A DNA stretch of 64,000 nt from assembly GCA_036897445.1 (NCBI GenBank), contig JAYMTL010000059.1, positions 44,653-108,652 on the forward strand, given 5' to 3'. The notes below the pieces were generated by a model. It was not told the DNA's origin. It saw only the letters and a program-made list of their open reading frames with translations, and did no database searches. Positions within the stretch are counted from its first letter, which is position 1. Each line of letters starts with the position of its first letter. Positions 27,701 through 41,500 of this stretch are shown here, in pieces. Source of the DNA: Pelargonium tetragonum. Taxonomy: Eukaryota > Streptophyta > Magnoliopsida > Geraniales > Geraniaceae. The position numbers were made by a program, and so were the translations under genes.

Positions 27701-30700
27701 GGATTAACCCACTTACAAAATTCTAGAAATTGCGGCGGCTTTTCCACAGTCTAATGCTTTGCCAAGCTTTTTGGGTTTCTTCGTGTAGAACGTGTACCCG
27801 ATATAAAGTATATTTTGAATATTTGTATTAACTTTCAAAAAAAAAGTTCTGTCGGATCCTATAGAAGTACTTCCAAGTTAGGAGAGCTTTAAAGAAATTA
27901 AGTGTGCACGAAAAGTAGGGCCCTTTGATAAGTTCTGAAAACTCGTAGAGTTCTTTATCAGTCGTCCTCAATATTCTACCTCCTTTAATTAACGAGATTT
28001 TACTACCAAATTCTTGTTGTCTTGGAAATAGGAGGAAAAACTTGTGTTAAAAACTCCCATCTTACAATAACAGGGGAACCCGCGAAGGAACACGGACTTA
28101 ATTTACTTAATATATATAAGAGTCTAATTTTCAAGGACTTAAAGGGAACCGCTTGAGTAGAACAAGACCGGATTTCGGGAGCTAGAAAAAATGTAAGTGA
28201 TCTGGTAAGAATCTTAGGATAAATAGGAGCGCACTAAACTTCTTGGGAGGGGTTTGCAAAGACACTGAGAGACCCTTGGAGCTGCTATTTCGTTCTGTTT
28301 TCATATTATATATTATATAGGGAATTCTGCGATTAGTATTAGTAAAAAAAGTTCGGGTAGGCATTTTCAGCGGATTATTTATTCTGTTAGAGATTCGTTG
28401 TTGCACTAAGTCCCTAACGGGAGCTCCATCAACAAAGAGATCTTTCTTTTTGACTAATTGGAAAGCTAATACTGAAAGATTGCTCGAAATAAAGCAACAA
28501 GATTACGTGAAGAGGGGGACACTAAACTAGAGATACTAGAAAAGAGCAAGATCTAAAATAAGAAAAGAAGATACTCACTTCCTAAAACTCAGGAGAAAAG
28601 CTAGCCATGATACATACGCGAATTGGATCTTTTTGTGGATTGGGGCATATTTGATATTTACACTCGTAAAAAGAGGTAGAATTCGTAAGGATTTCTAGTC
28701 AAATCTGGTACATTTCTGTTCACTTTCTCTATGCAATGCAAGGTATTCTAAAAAGCCAGGCAGAGACCATAGCTGAAGGACTTTCCTAAGCTTAAGCCGA
28801 AAAAACCTATCTTGACTCACTATAGAATTAAGAAAATAGAAGCACTGAATAGAATAACGAGACTTATCGTTCTAAAGACCTTTTAACATAAAAAAGGCAT
28901 AAAGTTTCCTTTACAAAAACACAAGGGTTCTTATGGAAAGCCAAAAGCTTAATGTCGTAAAAATCTGTACCGAAAAACTCACCTTATAAAGGGCTCTAAT
29001 CTATTCTTTCTATTGTACGCCTAGGGCTATAGAACTCCCGATTCTTACTATCTTTTCAAAGACAAATGTACTTGCCAGGCGCTTTATAACGAAAAAACTT
29101 TGATGCTAGATTTGTTGTTAATATGGATTGCTTTCTAGGCAGGCTTGGAAGTATAAAAATCTTTTTGTCTCCGCACTTGAAATAGCACTATCTTATAAAT
29201 AAAGTAGATAAAATAAAAAAAAACTTGGCAGGGGCGCGCGGTTAACTTACCTTAACAACCTTGATAGAACTCCGGATTGCTTTTTACTGAGTTGGGAGTT
29301 GTGTTAAAAAGTAAAGTATATACAAAGGTGTCGAACCCAATCGAATTCCCGGTTCAAAAATGTAAAGATATTTTCTTTTGAAACACGAAATATACTAGAC
29401 TTAGCTATATCCCCTTAAAGCTTTCTTTATTTAAATTTTTCAATACTAAAAAATTCCGGAGAAGTGTTAGAAGAGGGTCTTAAGTAAGAATATCTATCAT
29501 TCTATCCCCGAGAAGGTCCCTAAATATCCTGGTTGTTTATTGTTATCTTAAAAGGCGCTGTATCAAGGGTTTCCTTTGTGCTGTGCTTTCAAAAAAACCA
29601 CCCTTGTTTGCCTACGTAGAAGTGTTCGCAAGCTTTTGTAAGCGTTGATCCTTGCTGTGAGCGGACTCCTTAACTTCTATTTCTTGATTCTATTCTATTA
29701 AAAAAATCAAAACCTTTTTACCATATACAATACCTCTGTCCTTTACCTAAAATTTAAGCTGTAAGTCTAAAAACAAAAACCTTTCGTAAACTACGAGGGG
29801 CTCTTACTACCCCGGTATCATACAAGATCCCGCCGCTACAATAAGTAAGGAATCCGATTTGCATTTCTAAAAGCGGGTAATTAAGCTAAGACTTGTTATT
29901 TGGGCCCTAGGGCTAGCATTTATAGATAATTTTCTTTTAATAAGGATACTATTCCTGACAATAAGTTATATAAACCTCGTCTATAGTTTTGTACAAAATC
30001 AAATTTCTTTCGTTCTACGCTTGTACTTGAGGAGAGATAGACTTTATATGAGCGTTAAAAAAGAATAATGCACTTTAGTGTAAAATTCAGTACTATATAA
30101 GCCTCTGCTTTAGGAAAGCCCTTCGGAGATCCTTTTATATCTTCCTTCCCGCACTCTGAAAGGACAGGCCATAATGCAGGTAAAACAAAACCAAAGTAGG
30201 ATAACTTCGTCCCTAAGCAAAGAAAGAGTAGCTCTAACGGGTCCCTTTATTATTTTATGAGGGTCCGCGAAAGGAGAAATAAAAATTCCCACTAAAATCT
30301 GAGGGCTCCGGTCAAAAAGGGTTTTCCTAAGCTATTGCCGTAACGTTCCATCTATATATGATAAACGTAAAACACTTAAAGATTCATCTAAAATCCCAAT
30401 AAACTCACTTTTATTCTAGAAAAATTGCTTTAAAGGCAGCTACAGTAGGGATTGTACTATTCTAAAATAGAAAAGGGATCCAGGTTGCTGCATTAATTAC
30501 TCTCTTTCCAGGATTTTTTTAAGCAAAAGCGTAAAAATACTCAGTAAATTCAAGATGTTAGGAATCCTAGGACTGCGCGAGGTGCCCCTAACCTAAAGTA
30601 GGCCGTGTTTTTAAGAGGTTCTAAAAATAGATACTTAATTTAAGCATAAAGGTTTAACGAGTTATTTAAGTAGGAGGAAACTTTGAGTCTGTTATAGTAC

Positions 30701-32290
30701 AGGGTATTTCCAAAAAGAGTAAGCACTACTTCGGCAATTTACGAGTCAACGGGCAGCCCTTTTACTTATCCTACCGCAAAATTCAAAAGGGAAGGTCAAA
30801 GTTATGCCTAAATAAAAGAGGTTTCCGCTATCCGACCGAAAAAGTTCGGCCAGCTTTGACTAAGACTAATTAGTTGCACTACACAAGACTCCTACTGGGT
30901 AGGAAACTCTATGATTATTCTCCGCGGTCTGCTTTTTATAGAAGGAAACAGAGTGATTTACTATTTAAAAACACGTCTACGCTTTCGTAACAAAATCCAA
31001 AGCTATAATAGGAATTAACAAAAATTCTTAGAGCTATCCTAGGCCCTCTTTTTATTAAAAACGGGTATTCCTGAACTTTTTAAGGACTAAATCTAGTTGA
31101 TATACATAAATACCTTTCTTACTAAAAGTTACACCAGTACCCAGTGGGTACACTCGAACCCTAAATTATACTCTGCTTTTAGTAAGAAAATAAAAAAAAC
31201 CTTCCATAGGACTCTAACCCCGGTATTCCGGATTATGGCATCAAATATTAGTTAAACCCTTTATTTATACGAGAACAACCCAACTTCTTTTGTGTACACT
31301 TTAAGGGTACACCTGGAGAAAGTTTGGATTAACGAGTAAGTAAATTTGTAGTAGTAGGGCAGGCGCGTATTAAGATAATTTTTGGAAGAGGTTTTTTATG
31401 CAAAAAGAACATAGAAAAGTAATAGAGCACCCTATAGGTAAATAACTTTAACCACGGTAAGGTACAAATTTTATACAATAGGAAGCGTAAACCAACTGAC
31501 TGCCACTTTCTTGAGAAATGTTTAGGTATACTAAAGCTTTCTCTAACAGCGGCAAAATCTTCCTAAGTAGGTACAAAAACTCTAGAATTTTTCGGTATAA
31601 GGAACCAAGTCAAGAAATGCTATTCAAAAATTTTTGATTGACAAAACCCTTACAAAAGTATAAGGATAATGAATTTAGTTAAAAAGATAAGACTTTCATT
31701 TTTAATTATTTTTGAAGTTTATATCTTGCGTTTAGTTTAGTTAAAGCACAGTTTGTAAAGAAAGTTTTTAGTTTTGCTTTTGGAAATTTTAGCTAAAATA
31801 CTACAAGGTTTTAGTTTGCTTAATTAAGGAACTCTTCCAAAAGTGGCTTCTCCTGGAATAAGTTAATAAGTTCGGGATTATTTAATTCGTTGTTACTCCA
31901 AAATTTTTTATAGATTGAAAAGTTTTTGCTATCTTTTAACAGCCAGTAGATACCGGATTTTACCCTACATTTTATTCAAATAAAGTAGAGTTCTTCTAAG
32001 AGCCCTTACTTACACAGGATGCGGGAAAACTCTTATTAAGTTATTCTATTAGGGATATTGGGACCCAGTATAATACTAAGGAATACCCATTGACAGAGTA
32101 AGATAAGTATTCTACATTTCAGGCAGATCCTTTCCTACAGCATCAAATTACGGAAGCGGCTGCTTCAACTAAAAAACCCCGGGGGTCCCCACTCTTTCAA
32201 AAAAGCCCTGGAAGCAAGAAGATTTTTTAAAAGTCTCTTTTTCCCTAAAGAAATTTGAAACTAAAGGAGATTCCTGTTTAAAGTCATTAG

Positions 32291-32318
32291 TCAATTTATA
32301 TATCTATATATAAATTGA
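32291..32318. repeat. Perfect inverted repeat, 13-bp arms
   Basis: TCAATTTATATAT (32291-32303) and its exact reverse complement (32306-32318) flank a two-base centre, CT. It could extrude as a cruciform or fold as a hairpin in RNA. It lies alone in non-coding sequence, with no T-run after it and no frame next to it. A perfect pairing this long at a given position is unlikely by chance even in AT-rich DNA. In organelle genomes such elements occur at replication origins, recombination points or transcript ends; nothing here decides between these. Confidence 0.6.
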
Positions 32319-33077
32319 ATTTGGTTGGGTAATAATGAAGTAAGCCATAGAATCCTGGCCAATGAGACTCCTTTATAGCTTTTAAGAATAAAAAGTAAAA
32401 AAGTAACCCTTACCTTTTGGAAAAAGTTGATTCAAATACAAGGTAATAATTAGAAAGTTTTAGTATGCCTTTTTAGTAGCTCTATATAACGGCAGACTTT
32501 TCTATTACAGGGGTATATCTCGTGGGTAGTAGGGCGCCCCCTTTGGTTAGGGATAAGTATCCGGAAATTTTATAGGACTAGGAATTGGTTCTTACGTTCT
32601 CGGGAAATTCGGTTGAGATAAAACTTATACAAGATATGCTCTATTTCAGTCCTACTACTTTTTCTTCAAATCTTTAGAAGAATCAGACCTCTTTAGGAGA
32701 GGAGTAATTAAGAGAACCCAAGTTTTTTTGTAACGAGTTGTTTCTGTGCAGGGGTTCTCTAGGTTTTTAGGAGTGATAAGGTAACCCCGCAGTTATTCTA
32801 ATTTTTCATATTTCCTAGAGAAAGTCCTTTGTAAGGGTAAGTATACTAAGACTTGGGGCTTGCCCGTTTTAGTAAAGTTAACTCAGTATCTGGAAGATTT
32901 TCCGAGAGAATAATTGTTGGCTTAACCTTTTTTAACAAGATTCCATTCAAAATTCTAATAATCATACTTCCTTCCTGGAGCTCCTTACTTCTCGGATAAC
33001 TCTTTTTGTGACGGGCGAAGGGGCTTTAATTTAACAAACTAAAATTAGAATGTACCCGGGCTTTACGGAGCTTTTGC

Positions 33078-33097
33078 CTTGCAGTATCTTGCAGTAT
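33078..33097. repeat. 10-bp tandem duplication
   Basis: CTTGCAGTAT occurs twice in direct succession, with no further copies. Probably a slippage product; no associated gene. Confidence 0.8.
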
Positions 33098-34533
33098 ATT
33101 AGCCTAAAATGAAAGCTTGAGCTACCCTTTTGAGTTACTAGATCCGAAAGATATTCCTTGCGCATAAAAATATACTGGAAATTTTAACTATAACAGCTTG
33201 TAAACATAAGCAAACCCACTTAATTAGAGCTAGGGTTCAACTATTATGAATGAGATATAAAAAAGAATTTAGCGCGGTATTCACAGGATTTTTTAGGATA
33301 CAAAAAGGAGTAAGTCGAGTACAAGTGGGGCACCCTTTTACATATAACTAGAAAATGAAACTAGGATTAACTAGAGCTTATCATAAAGCAAAGGGGTAAG
33401 ATGCAAAACCCAAGTGCTTTAAGGGGATTTTTGCCCAGTCTAGCTAATTAAACGTCAAGTAATTAAATTGAGTTTTGAAAAAGGCTTAAATAATGCGATT
33501 AAAGTCACAGGGGTGACTAAAAATCCCTTTTTTAGTTTAGGGTGAAAAAGTATACTCTACATTACAAGGTTTCGCTATAGTTATAGAAACCACTATTCAC
33601 ACAAGCTAAGATTCCTGCGTTTTTCTATACCTTTCAAAAAAGGCTTGTACTCGGTAAGGATGAGATGAAAATAATATATCCAAGTAGAAGGGTTTCATTT
33701 TTTGCGTAAGAGCCCCTACCGAAAATTGAGCTTAGTATTTGTCACTGTAAAGAGAGAAAACCCAAAGCCTTTTCTGGTAAAGCAAAGATTTTAGAATTAG
33801 AAATAAAGAAGAAATTTGGAGTTTCCTGTCTCTCTACTCTGGAATAAGGAAGCCACTTTTATTTAGGGGATCTATAAACAAACGAGGAAGTTACTTACTA
33901 CTTATATTTCCCGCGGAACCCCTACTATTCTGTAAAAAGATAAAACTGCCAAGAATGTATAAACACTTTACAAGTACCTCTAACTCGCTTATATAAACTT
34001 CGTGTTTGATTTGATTCAAATTTTTTCTTTAACTTTTCAAATGGACTCAAAAATCTAATTTTAATAGGAAGGGTAAGGGGTTAACTCTTCATCTAGAAGC
34101 ACGATTGTAAAGCAGGAATTCCTTAGTTGGGTTTTCTCAACTAATGCCGAGGTTTTGGATAAGGCAAAAGAGTTTTTCAATTAGGCCTATTTTTTATTTA
34201 TAATTAAAGGGGCTTTATTTGCGTTCCTAACTTAGTTAACAAAGAGCAAGCCCCAGAGATAATTTCAAGGAATTTAGTTTTAGAAGTAGGTAATATTATA
34301 GGGAAGGTTTTTTGGTTTTCCTGCAACTTTTTATATAAAAATTCTAAGATATAATTCTTTTAAATATAAAGTGGGGTTATAACCCAGGGAGAGATTTTTT
34401 CTTAATTCTTGCTTTCCTAAGCTTAATCTGTACAGGTGTAATTTTAAAGCTAAGAATTTTTCCCTGCTCCTCCCTTTCGAGTTAAAGGCAGTAGGAAATA
34501 AACAAGGTTAAAGAATAAAGTTTCTTACTCTTT

Positions 34534-34887
34534 ATGATAATACCTTGTTTTATACTCTCGATAGCCTTAGTTGTTTTAGTCTTCAGAAGACCCTTGTATA
34601 GTTTCGTAATATCTGGACCTCTCCCCCTTAAAAATTCCTTGTGATTTATATTCTTACTCTTAGTCTTTCTAGCTAAACCAGTGCTCTCTACAGCCCTCTT
34701 TCTTAATCTTAATAACTATCTTATGAGCCATACCTTTATTAGCAGCCTTCCTAGGAACCTTACTCTACCTCTACAGAGGTATAACCTTCGTATTCACATG
34801 TCACTTATCCCTTTCTTACGAGCTAGACTTATATTCTGTATCCTCATGATAGCTTTGTTAGTCTGTATCTGTGTACTTCTCTTCTAG
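34534..34887 (+). CDS. Possible membrane-protein gene or gene module (needs TGA=Trp)
   Basis: An ATG at 34534 opens 117 codons to TAG at 34885, with one in-frame TGA (34642) that fits Trp within a hydrophobic run (SLWFIFLLLVFLAKP). Hydrophobic segments lie at about residues 2-17 (starting MIIPCFILSIALVVLVF), 36-50 and 98-117 (LIFCILMIALLVCICVLLF). The middle is polar and basic. The region is T/C-rich on this strand and lacks the G/C clusters of the flanks. If TAG were sense the frame would run two codons further to TAA at 34891, and after that TAA the same phase continues to 35034 as another hydrophobic stretch. Three membrane segments in about 120 residues suggest part of a respiratory-chain subunit, but I could match no family. 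This is one of the best coding candidates here. Confidence 0.3.
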
Positions 34888-34893
34888 CTATAA

Positions 34894-35034
34894 CCTTCCC
34901 TAGGAGTTAGACCTCTCTTAGGAGCTGTAGGGGCTTTAGGAGTTGCTAGACTTAGTGTAGCTGTATTCTTCTTCTTGGTGTTGCCTTTCTTACTGGAGCT
35001 ATTGTATTATTCTATAGTATTCTTATAGTTGTAT
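34894..35034 (+). other. Hydrophobic frame continuing in the same phase
   Basis: Directly after the TAA at 34891, in the same phase as the upstream frame, 44 stop-free codons run to TAG at 35026, or to TAA at 35035 if TAG is sense. They read as small-residue and hydrophobic segments (LLGAVGALGVARLSVAVFFF, then LPFLLELLYYSIVFL). A second phase over 34956-35040 is also hydrophobic (ILLLGVAFLTGAIVLFYS). The alternation of phases within one island is what a pseudogene with indels, a gene needing insertion editing, or mere composition bias would give. It could be the second half of one module together with 34534-34887. No family assigned. Confidence 0.2.
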
Positions 35035-35036
35035 TA

Positions 35037-35429
35037 ATCTAGTATTAGATCGTTTAAGATATTGTTGTTATTTATAAGGTGTCTTACTCAATGTGCTGTG
35101 TCTTTATCGCTAAGGAGGATAAGGCCTAACAGTATAAAAGAAAGAGTCAGAATACTACTACAATCTAATACCTATAAGAATAAGACTAAAACTACAATAA
35201 GACAATATAGTAACAGAAACCTATTACTATCTATAAGCAACTAATACAACATATATCTATAGTAATACAATTGAAGCAAAAACTAGAAAATCCCTAATAC
35301 AATCTAAACAACCCCCAGTACACTAGCTACAGTAACCCACAAGACAGGTATTGCTGTAGCTCCTCTGTCTCCCCTTAATCCTATTACTCCTCTTCCTGTT
35401 GGCTCTTCTCTTGCTCCTGCTATGGCTTT
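35037..35429 (-). other. Membrane-protein-like minus frame with TAG as sense
   Basis: Read on the minus strand, 131 codons between TAA triplets (35432-35430 and 35036-35034). They contain four TAG and one TGA and are open only if TAG is sense and TGA is Trp. The start is Gly/Arg-rich and polar (GAREEPTGRGVIGLRGDRGA). Hydrophobic segments follow (LWVTVASVLGVV, FLLLYCLIVVLVLFL, ILTLSFILLGLILLS), and the tail is polar and Asn-rich. All four TAGs fall in or beside hydrophobic runs, which would suit Leu, Ala or an edited Trp. Part of this span (35360-35494) also reads on the plus strand as a Leu-rich hydrophobic frame, so strand is not certain. No family recognised. The plus-strand frame from 34894 ends at the same TTAA, making a convergent pair. 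Confidence 0.22.
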
Positions 35430-35511
35430 TTAATAGAGCTATAACATTACAAAAACCCCTTGCTATACTTGCCGACAAGGGGTTACTTTGGTAATAAACC
35501 AGATTCGTCAA

Positions 35512-38500
35512 TTTTTCCGCCTTTAAAACTCTACATTTTAGGGGTCTTTATCTCACAATTTTTGTTTTTAGGAACTACAAGATTAGTTGCTAAACGAAAG
35601 CGTAGGGAGCCTACCAAAACTCGAACAAAGTAAAAGAAAATGTCGGTTTAGTCTTTGGTTACAAGAAATGAATTCAACTAAAGTGCAGAAGCACTATATG
35701 CCACTCGCCTGGCCTTTACTAGGAATAATAAAGAGGTAACCTAAATCATTTAATCTTTTTGGTAAGTTAAAAGGATGCTTACTACTACAAAAGAAGATTT
35801 TAAATAAAGAGTGGAAGAGAGCCTGTATTGTTTGGATCTTCCAACCAGGGTAAGCTTCTCAAACTAGCACATAAAGAACTTTTGTACCCGACCCTAAACT
35901 CCAAATATTCTCACCTTCTAAACCTATCCGGTAGATTTCTACTCTCAAACATAACTTAGAGTTTATCAAACTGGTAGCTAACTAGTATAAGAAAGACTTT
36001 TCCTTGTTTCAGTTAGGTGTTAATCCATTTCCATTAGACATAGAGTACTTCAGTAGTTCCTAAATAAAAGTATTGTGTTGTTCTGAAGTTAAACTAGTCT
36101 GTTACCGGATAAGTAAAGTGTATAAGGGTGCTCTAGAGTACACTTCTCGAAAGCAGAAAAGATAAAATATTAAATTCACTTCTAAATAAGACTGACTTTG
36201 AAAGCTAATCTCATAAAAAGGCAAGCCCCTTATGTCTAGGAATAGGTCTTATATACTATTCTATGAATAGCCTTGTGCAGCAGCCTAAAATCTTTATAGA
36301 ATAGAAAGTCCAAAGCTCCCTTCTTTTATCGAGATTCAGTTTTTTTGTTTTCTAGAGGCAATCCAGTAAGATAAGTTTTGATATCATGAATGGGTCTCTA
36401 AGAGTTTATGTGTTTTCACTTATATAAGTTTTACCATTCTTGAGTATTTTCTCAAAAGGTTTTTAGTCTCTCTACTTTTTAATAATTAAGAATCCGCGCA
36501 GTCTCTGGCAATTTCCACGCTAACCTAGCTGCTACAAGCGAAAGTCTGCTGGGTTGGTAACCGTTAGGTAGTTAATGCTCTTAGATCTTTCTGCGACGAA
36601 GTCTTTCTTTTTTTGACAAATTACCTACTTATACAAGTAATAGTCAATCTCAAAACAATAATACAAAACTCCAACCAAGAGTGCTGTAGGTGCTTATTAC
36701 AAATCCTATAAACATAACAAAGTTTAGTTAGATATGTCAGAATCCTTGGAGTAAGTTAAAAAACTAAAAAGTTATTTGATATGAAAGTACGGCAGCTTAC
36801 AGAGGTTTCACTAGGCGCCGCTTTTTACTTACGAGGCCCCCTTATTTTAAAAAAGTCTCTTTGAGGTTTAATTATATGAAAACTTAAACTTCCTTTTTTT
36901 AGTAAAGAATTAAAGAGGGAACCTCCTACTAGAAAGCCCTGAAAGCTGCTTCTGATAAAGGAAAGGAACTCCTTCATACACAAAGAAAGGAAGAACTCAA
37001 AAAGAGACTTCTAAAGGAACCTTTAAAACCCATCTATACTTAGGACAGCCCTATTTGTGAACCTATGTAAGGCCCTTTTTTTGTATATCAAACGTAACAG
37101 GTTGCTTTTTATTAATCTCTTATAGTACTAGAACATGACTCCTTTCTACTCTATTTAAAGGAACTCCTGAAACCCCTTTATTAATAATTAATATAAACTT
37201 CTTCTTTGGTAGTTAACCAGCCCTCTATCTTACCTTTCTTGTGTTGAGATGAAGCACTCGGATAGCCCGATAAACAATTTCACCAAGTACAGATCAAAGT
37301 AAAGCTCCCAACATAAGCTTGTAAATTCCTGTTTAAACTAGCAGTTCTTCCTAGCAATTTCTTTTATAATGAGAAAGCCTAAAAAAAGGAGTCTTGCTCT
37401 AGAGCTTATTATTCGGGTTTACTGTATTAGACTCGAAGTAGCTTAAAGATATTAAGACTAAAACCGGGATCCTGAAATATAAGTAGAATTTGTAAGTATC
37501 CTTTAAAGAAAAAATGTGTATAAGTTAAGAAAAGAAATTAAGATATCTTCTGGTTTTCAGGGTCCTCGTTATAACTTTTTGGCTTTTAATGCTTTCTATA
37601 TCTAGGTGAATTTCAGGTTCGGATACTTGGGAGTTTAAAAGATTGTCTCACCTTTGCTCTTATAAGTCAAAAGCTAAAGTCCTGCTTTTCGGCATGTTAC
37701 TTGTAACTCGGAAATCTACAAATTGTATAAAAGGAACCTTAGAGGTTCGACAAAATTCTTTAATAGGTATAAGTCATTTGAAGGTTCTTTCGGAGATTAG
37801 GGTTCGGTGTATTTTAGACTTTGAAGCGTAGTGCTTTCCTGCATTAAAGAAGAGTTAAAAGCTAGTGGTATGGAAAACCATTTTATTATACTTGAGAAGC
37901 GCGCCCTAATAAGGATATTAATGTGCAAAGTCCCTGCTATTGGAGAGAAGTAACTTCCCTGTTTATCACAATGAGGGTCTCTAGTAAACTTATTAACTTA
38001 GGCTCTTAACCCTCGAGTTTGACTTGGACAAAGTAGAAAAACCCGGACCATGTTGGATCCCTATCTTTCTTACAAAAGGCTTTTTCTTTATACAAAAAAG
38101 ACCGACGCTTGGTAGAGGTTTTCCTTAACTCTAAGCTATCTCAATATATTACTCCATAGTATAGATAGTATAGGCTCGTTATCCAGGATAAGTAAGGTAC
38201 AAGAAAGGGTCACTAGTAGAATGGCACTTGTGGTGTCTCGATAACAGGCCCCTTTTTACTCCTCTTTAGTAATTGCACACCTGTATGGGATTCCTTAAAT
38301 AGAATTACACTTCATAACTCAGTTACTCTGGGCAAAGTTCGTTAGCACAACTGTACTTTATCGTAGCCGTATAAAAAAGCTTAACACTAATAAAAGGAGC
38401 GCTTGTTCCCTACTAGCTCAAGGTTTCGAATACCAATACCAAAGATTCGGGCAGCCCACAGAAAGCTAGAGTTTCCTAATTATAAAGTAGCCAGGGTTCT

Positions 38501-41500
38501 TGTAAGTTTGCTATCTTCTGAAGGATATAAGGCAATGCCTGGAATATTATAGGGGTAATCCTGCACTTGTACTACACAAGCTTTCTAGATATAAATACAC
38601 TTACTGAAATTACCAAAAATGAACTCGAAAGTCAAACGAATAGCTATAGCATAGACTCTTTTGTAAGTTACTGAATACCCTAAATGGCAGAAGAATAATC
38701 CCTTTAACTTACTTTTATTTATAAAAGCTTTTTCTGTTTTGTATCTATCCTATACCTGTATGTCAAGCCCAGTTCTTGTATACCATTATTACGTATCCCT
38801 TAAAGCATTTCTGTTGCTATAGATTCTAATAAAGCAGGCAATTCCTGTTTATTAAGTAGAAGAGGTAATACAATTAAATAGGTTTAACCCTGTTATAGAT
38901 TGGTATTTGCATATGATATACCCAAGCAAGGGTTCTCGTATTTATTATGAATAACTTTGTTTTGAACCTTCAACTCTACAAATAGAAAGAGCATATACTA
39001 CTCTTTATTAGCTTCATCTTAACCAACCAAAAAGAGGAAGATTCTATAAATATTACTTTACTTTTAAGTTTAAGTTTGTAGATTTTCCACGTGAGGGAAA
39101 ACCAGAAAGGATAGTGGAAACAATAGAGCTTCTTGATTTTCTGTTTGTAAATACAACACAAGTTTATAGGAATAGCATATTATATATAGAATAAAAAGAA
39201 TGCGGGTTATAGATCTTGCCGTAGAATAAAGACTCCAACTCGTCATACAAATTTATATAAAGCTTCTCTTATTAGAAGGAAGGGATTCTAGTGCGCAAAG
39301 TCCCACATAAAACTTTCGGCTGCTGTGTGCGGTTGGATTGCATTTTTTCTTTTTAAGCCCCTTTATCTAAATGAGGTATAATTGGAACCTGTTTAACCTA
39401 CTTTTCAGGAACCACTTTCATTTTATAAGAGAGTACTCTAACCTCAAATATTGAGCTAGGAAACACGGAAATGTATTGAAAGCTATATCCTTACTTATAT
39501 TAAGATTTTTAGGATCTTTCTTAGTCCCAAACCATTACTTATTAATAGAAACTGCAGGCTTGGGTATAAGTTTGATCTCCTTAATTTGAATTTGTTAAGT
39601 AGTATAGGTATTTTAAGAGGAAGCTAGGCACCTAGCTTTAGTACCTTATATTAAAGGAATTCATGTAATCCCTGATTCCGGCGAAAGGATTTAGTTACCA
39701 AGGACCTGTTTAGCAAGGTTATTTCTTGCTTAAATAAGAAAAGAAACCTTACTTAACTGGAACAGAGTTGACCTTACTTTTCAGATCCGGCTAAAAAGGC
39801 CTTAAGGGATTATAAGAGAAAAGAAAAGCTTAAATAACTATGTCTGGGTCTTTATAATATAGTGGCGAAAGTATACTTGTGGTATATAATAAGTTTGTTT
39901 TGCTTTTTTATAAAAATACACTAATAGAATTTGAACGCATAAGTTTTATCTTAAGCAAAACTAATACTGAAAGCAATAGTAATAACGGATTCTATTTTAT
40001 ACAAACTATAAAGTCTTATCGAAAAAGAAAAATATTACCTAAAATTGCATCCCCCTAAATTCCATACAACTCCCTGCCTTCTAGTGTGCTAGAAAAAAGA
40101 AGGCTGTAGGAATCCCACAAATCAACATAGATGTAAGCTTCCCAGTATTGAGTATTGAAATTAGAAGTCGCAAAATTGAACTTAATTAGAAAATCAATAA
40201 AGATTTTTTGGGGGATTAGGGCTGTATTGTTAGAAATTCTTTCTCATTTTGAGGCTTATTGAGATTTTTTCCGGGGTAGCCTTCCTAAATATGAATATTT
40301 CCTCTATTAGTCTTTATTTGAAAAGAAGAAGTACCTTATTATTATAGTATATTAGCTACAACGCCAAAAGTTTTACGAACTAGCTGCTATATTCCAAAAA
40401 AAGTTTATTTGTAAAGGACTCAGTACTTTTCCTTTTATTAAAAACTTAATAAAAAAGAATATAAATGCTAATCCTTAACTCTCGGCTCAAGCCAGAGTAC
40501 AAAAGCCCAAACCCTCTCTATATTTTTTTATCTTATATAAATACTAATTAAAAATCTGATTCTCGAGAAATCCTTAGAGCCAATAAACTTAATAAAGGGC
40601 CTTTTTGAGAAAGATTTAATAGTTGTGTTAAATACATAAAATGCTTAACTTAAACGCAGAATTTCCCACTTCTGAATTAACATGATATAGGATTTTGAAT
40701 CAGATATTTTTTCATTTCTAAAACGTGAAGAGTGATTTAAGATACTCCTATACCTTTAGGCACTTCTAATGGGTTTGTACATCTGAAGCAAAACTCCTTA
40801 AGATTCCCCGATTACTCAAAGAGAAAGCTAATTATTTAAAAGCTTAAAAAACCAGCAATAGGAAGGCTTACCCTAGTTAATTTTTGGGTTTAATTCTCCG
40901 GTTGAATTTATTATAAATCTCAAATCCGAAAAAAAGAATAAAAGAATATAAAAGACCAACCCTAATTATACCTAGAGCTGGAAAAGGAAAAAGATACTAA
41001 TCCACTTCCTGGTAAACCGACAGAACATCGAGTACATAGGGGTTACTACGATTTATTAACAAGTAAAAATGTTATTTAGAAGAAGCTTACGACATCAGAT
41101 AAACAGACTCTGAGGAGGCGCCCGCTTTTACTAATTTATAAATAGCCTTCAGTAAAAAATGCCCTACTTCTATATAGTCAATTTAGTATAAGGAGGAAGG
41201 AGCAACAAATCCCAGCTGCTTACTTTATTAATAGATAGAATTTCTTATTTAAACAAGGGTGTTCCTCAAGGTTGCTCTAGAAAATAGGGAAGTGTACTAC
41301 TACTTATCTTGTACCTAATTCTTATAAGACATAAGATTTAATATTATTTAATTTAGTAAGAGCATCCCTAATAAAGCCTCGTTAAGGGATAAGACTTATT
41401 ATGAGGCATTTCTAAAAATAGTGCAGGGTTTTGAATCAAGGTAAAGAAATAAGGATCCTCAAAACTGAACTACTTTAAAATCAGTAGAACCAGGAAAGCC

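Larger units (their letters stand above)
24738..34515. other. Gene-free AT-rich tract
   Basis: Nearly 10 kb with no frame I would defend. The longest ATG/GTG/TTG frames (under about 95 codons) lie on either strand with no context, motif or composition change. The only structures I noted are a 10-bp tandem duplication at 33078-33097 and a perfect AT-rich palindrome at 32291-32318, listed separately. No RNA gene seen. Confidence 0.6.

Noticed and set aside
31140-31165. Minus-strand TAGGGTTCGAGTG resembling a tRNA T arm
   Set aside because: Stem does not close with a seven-base loop and no tRNA body is present.
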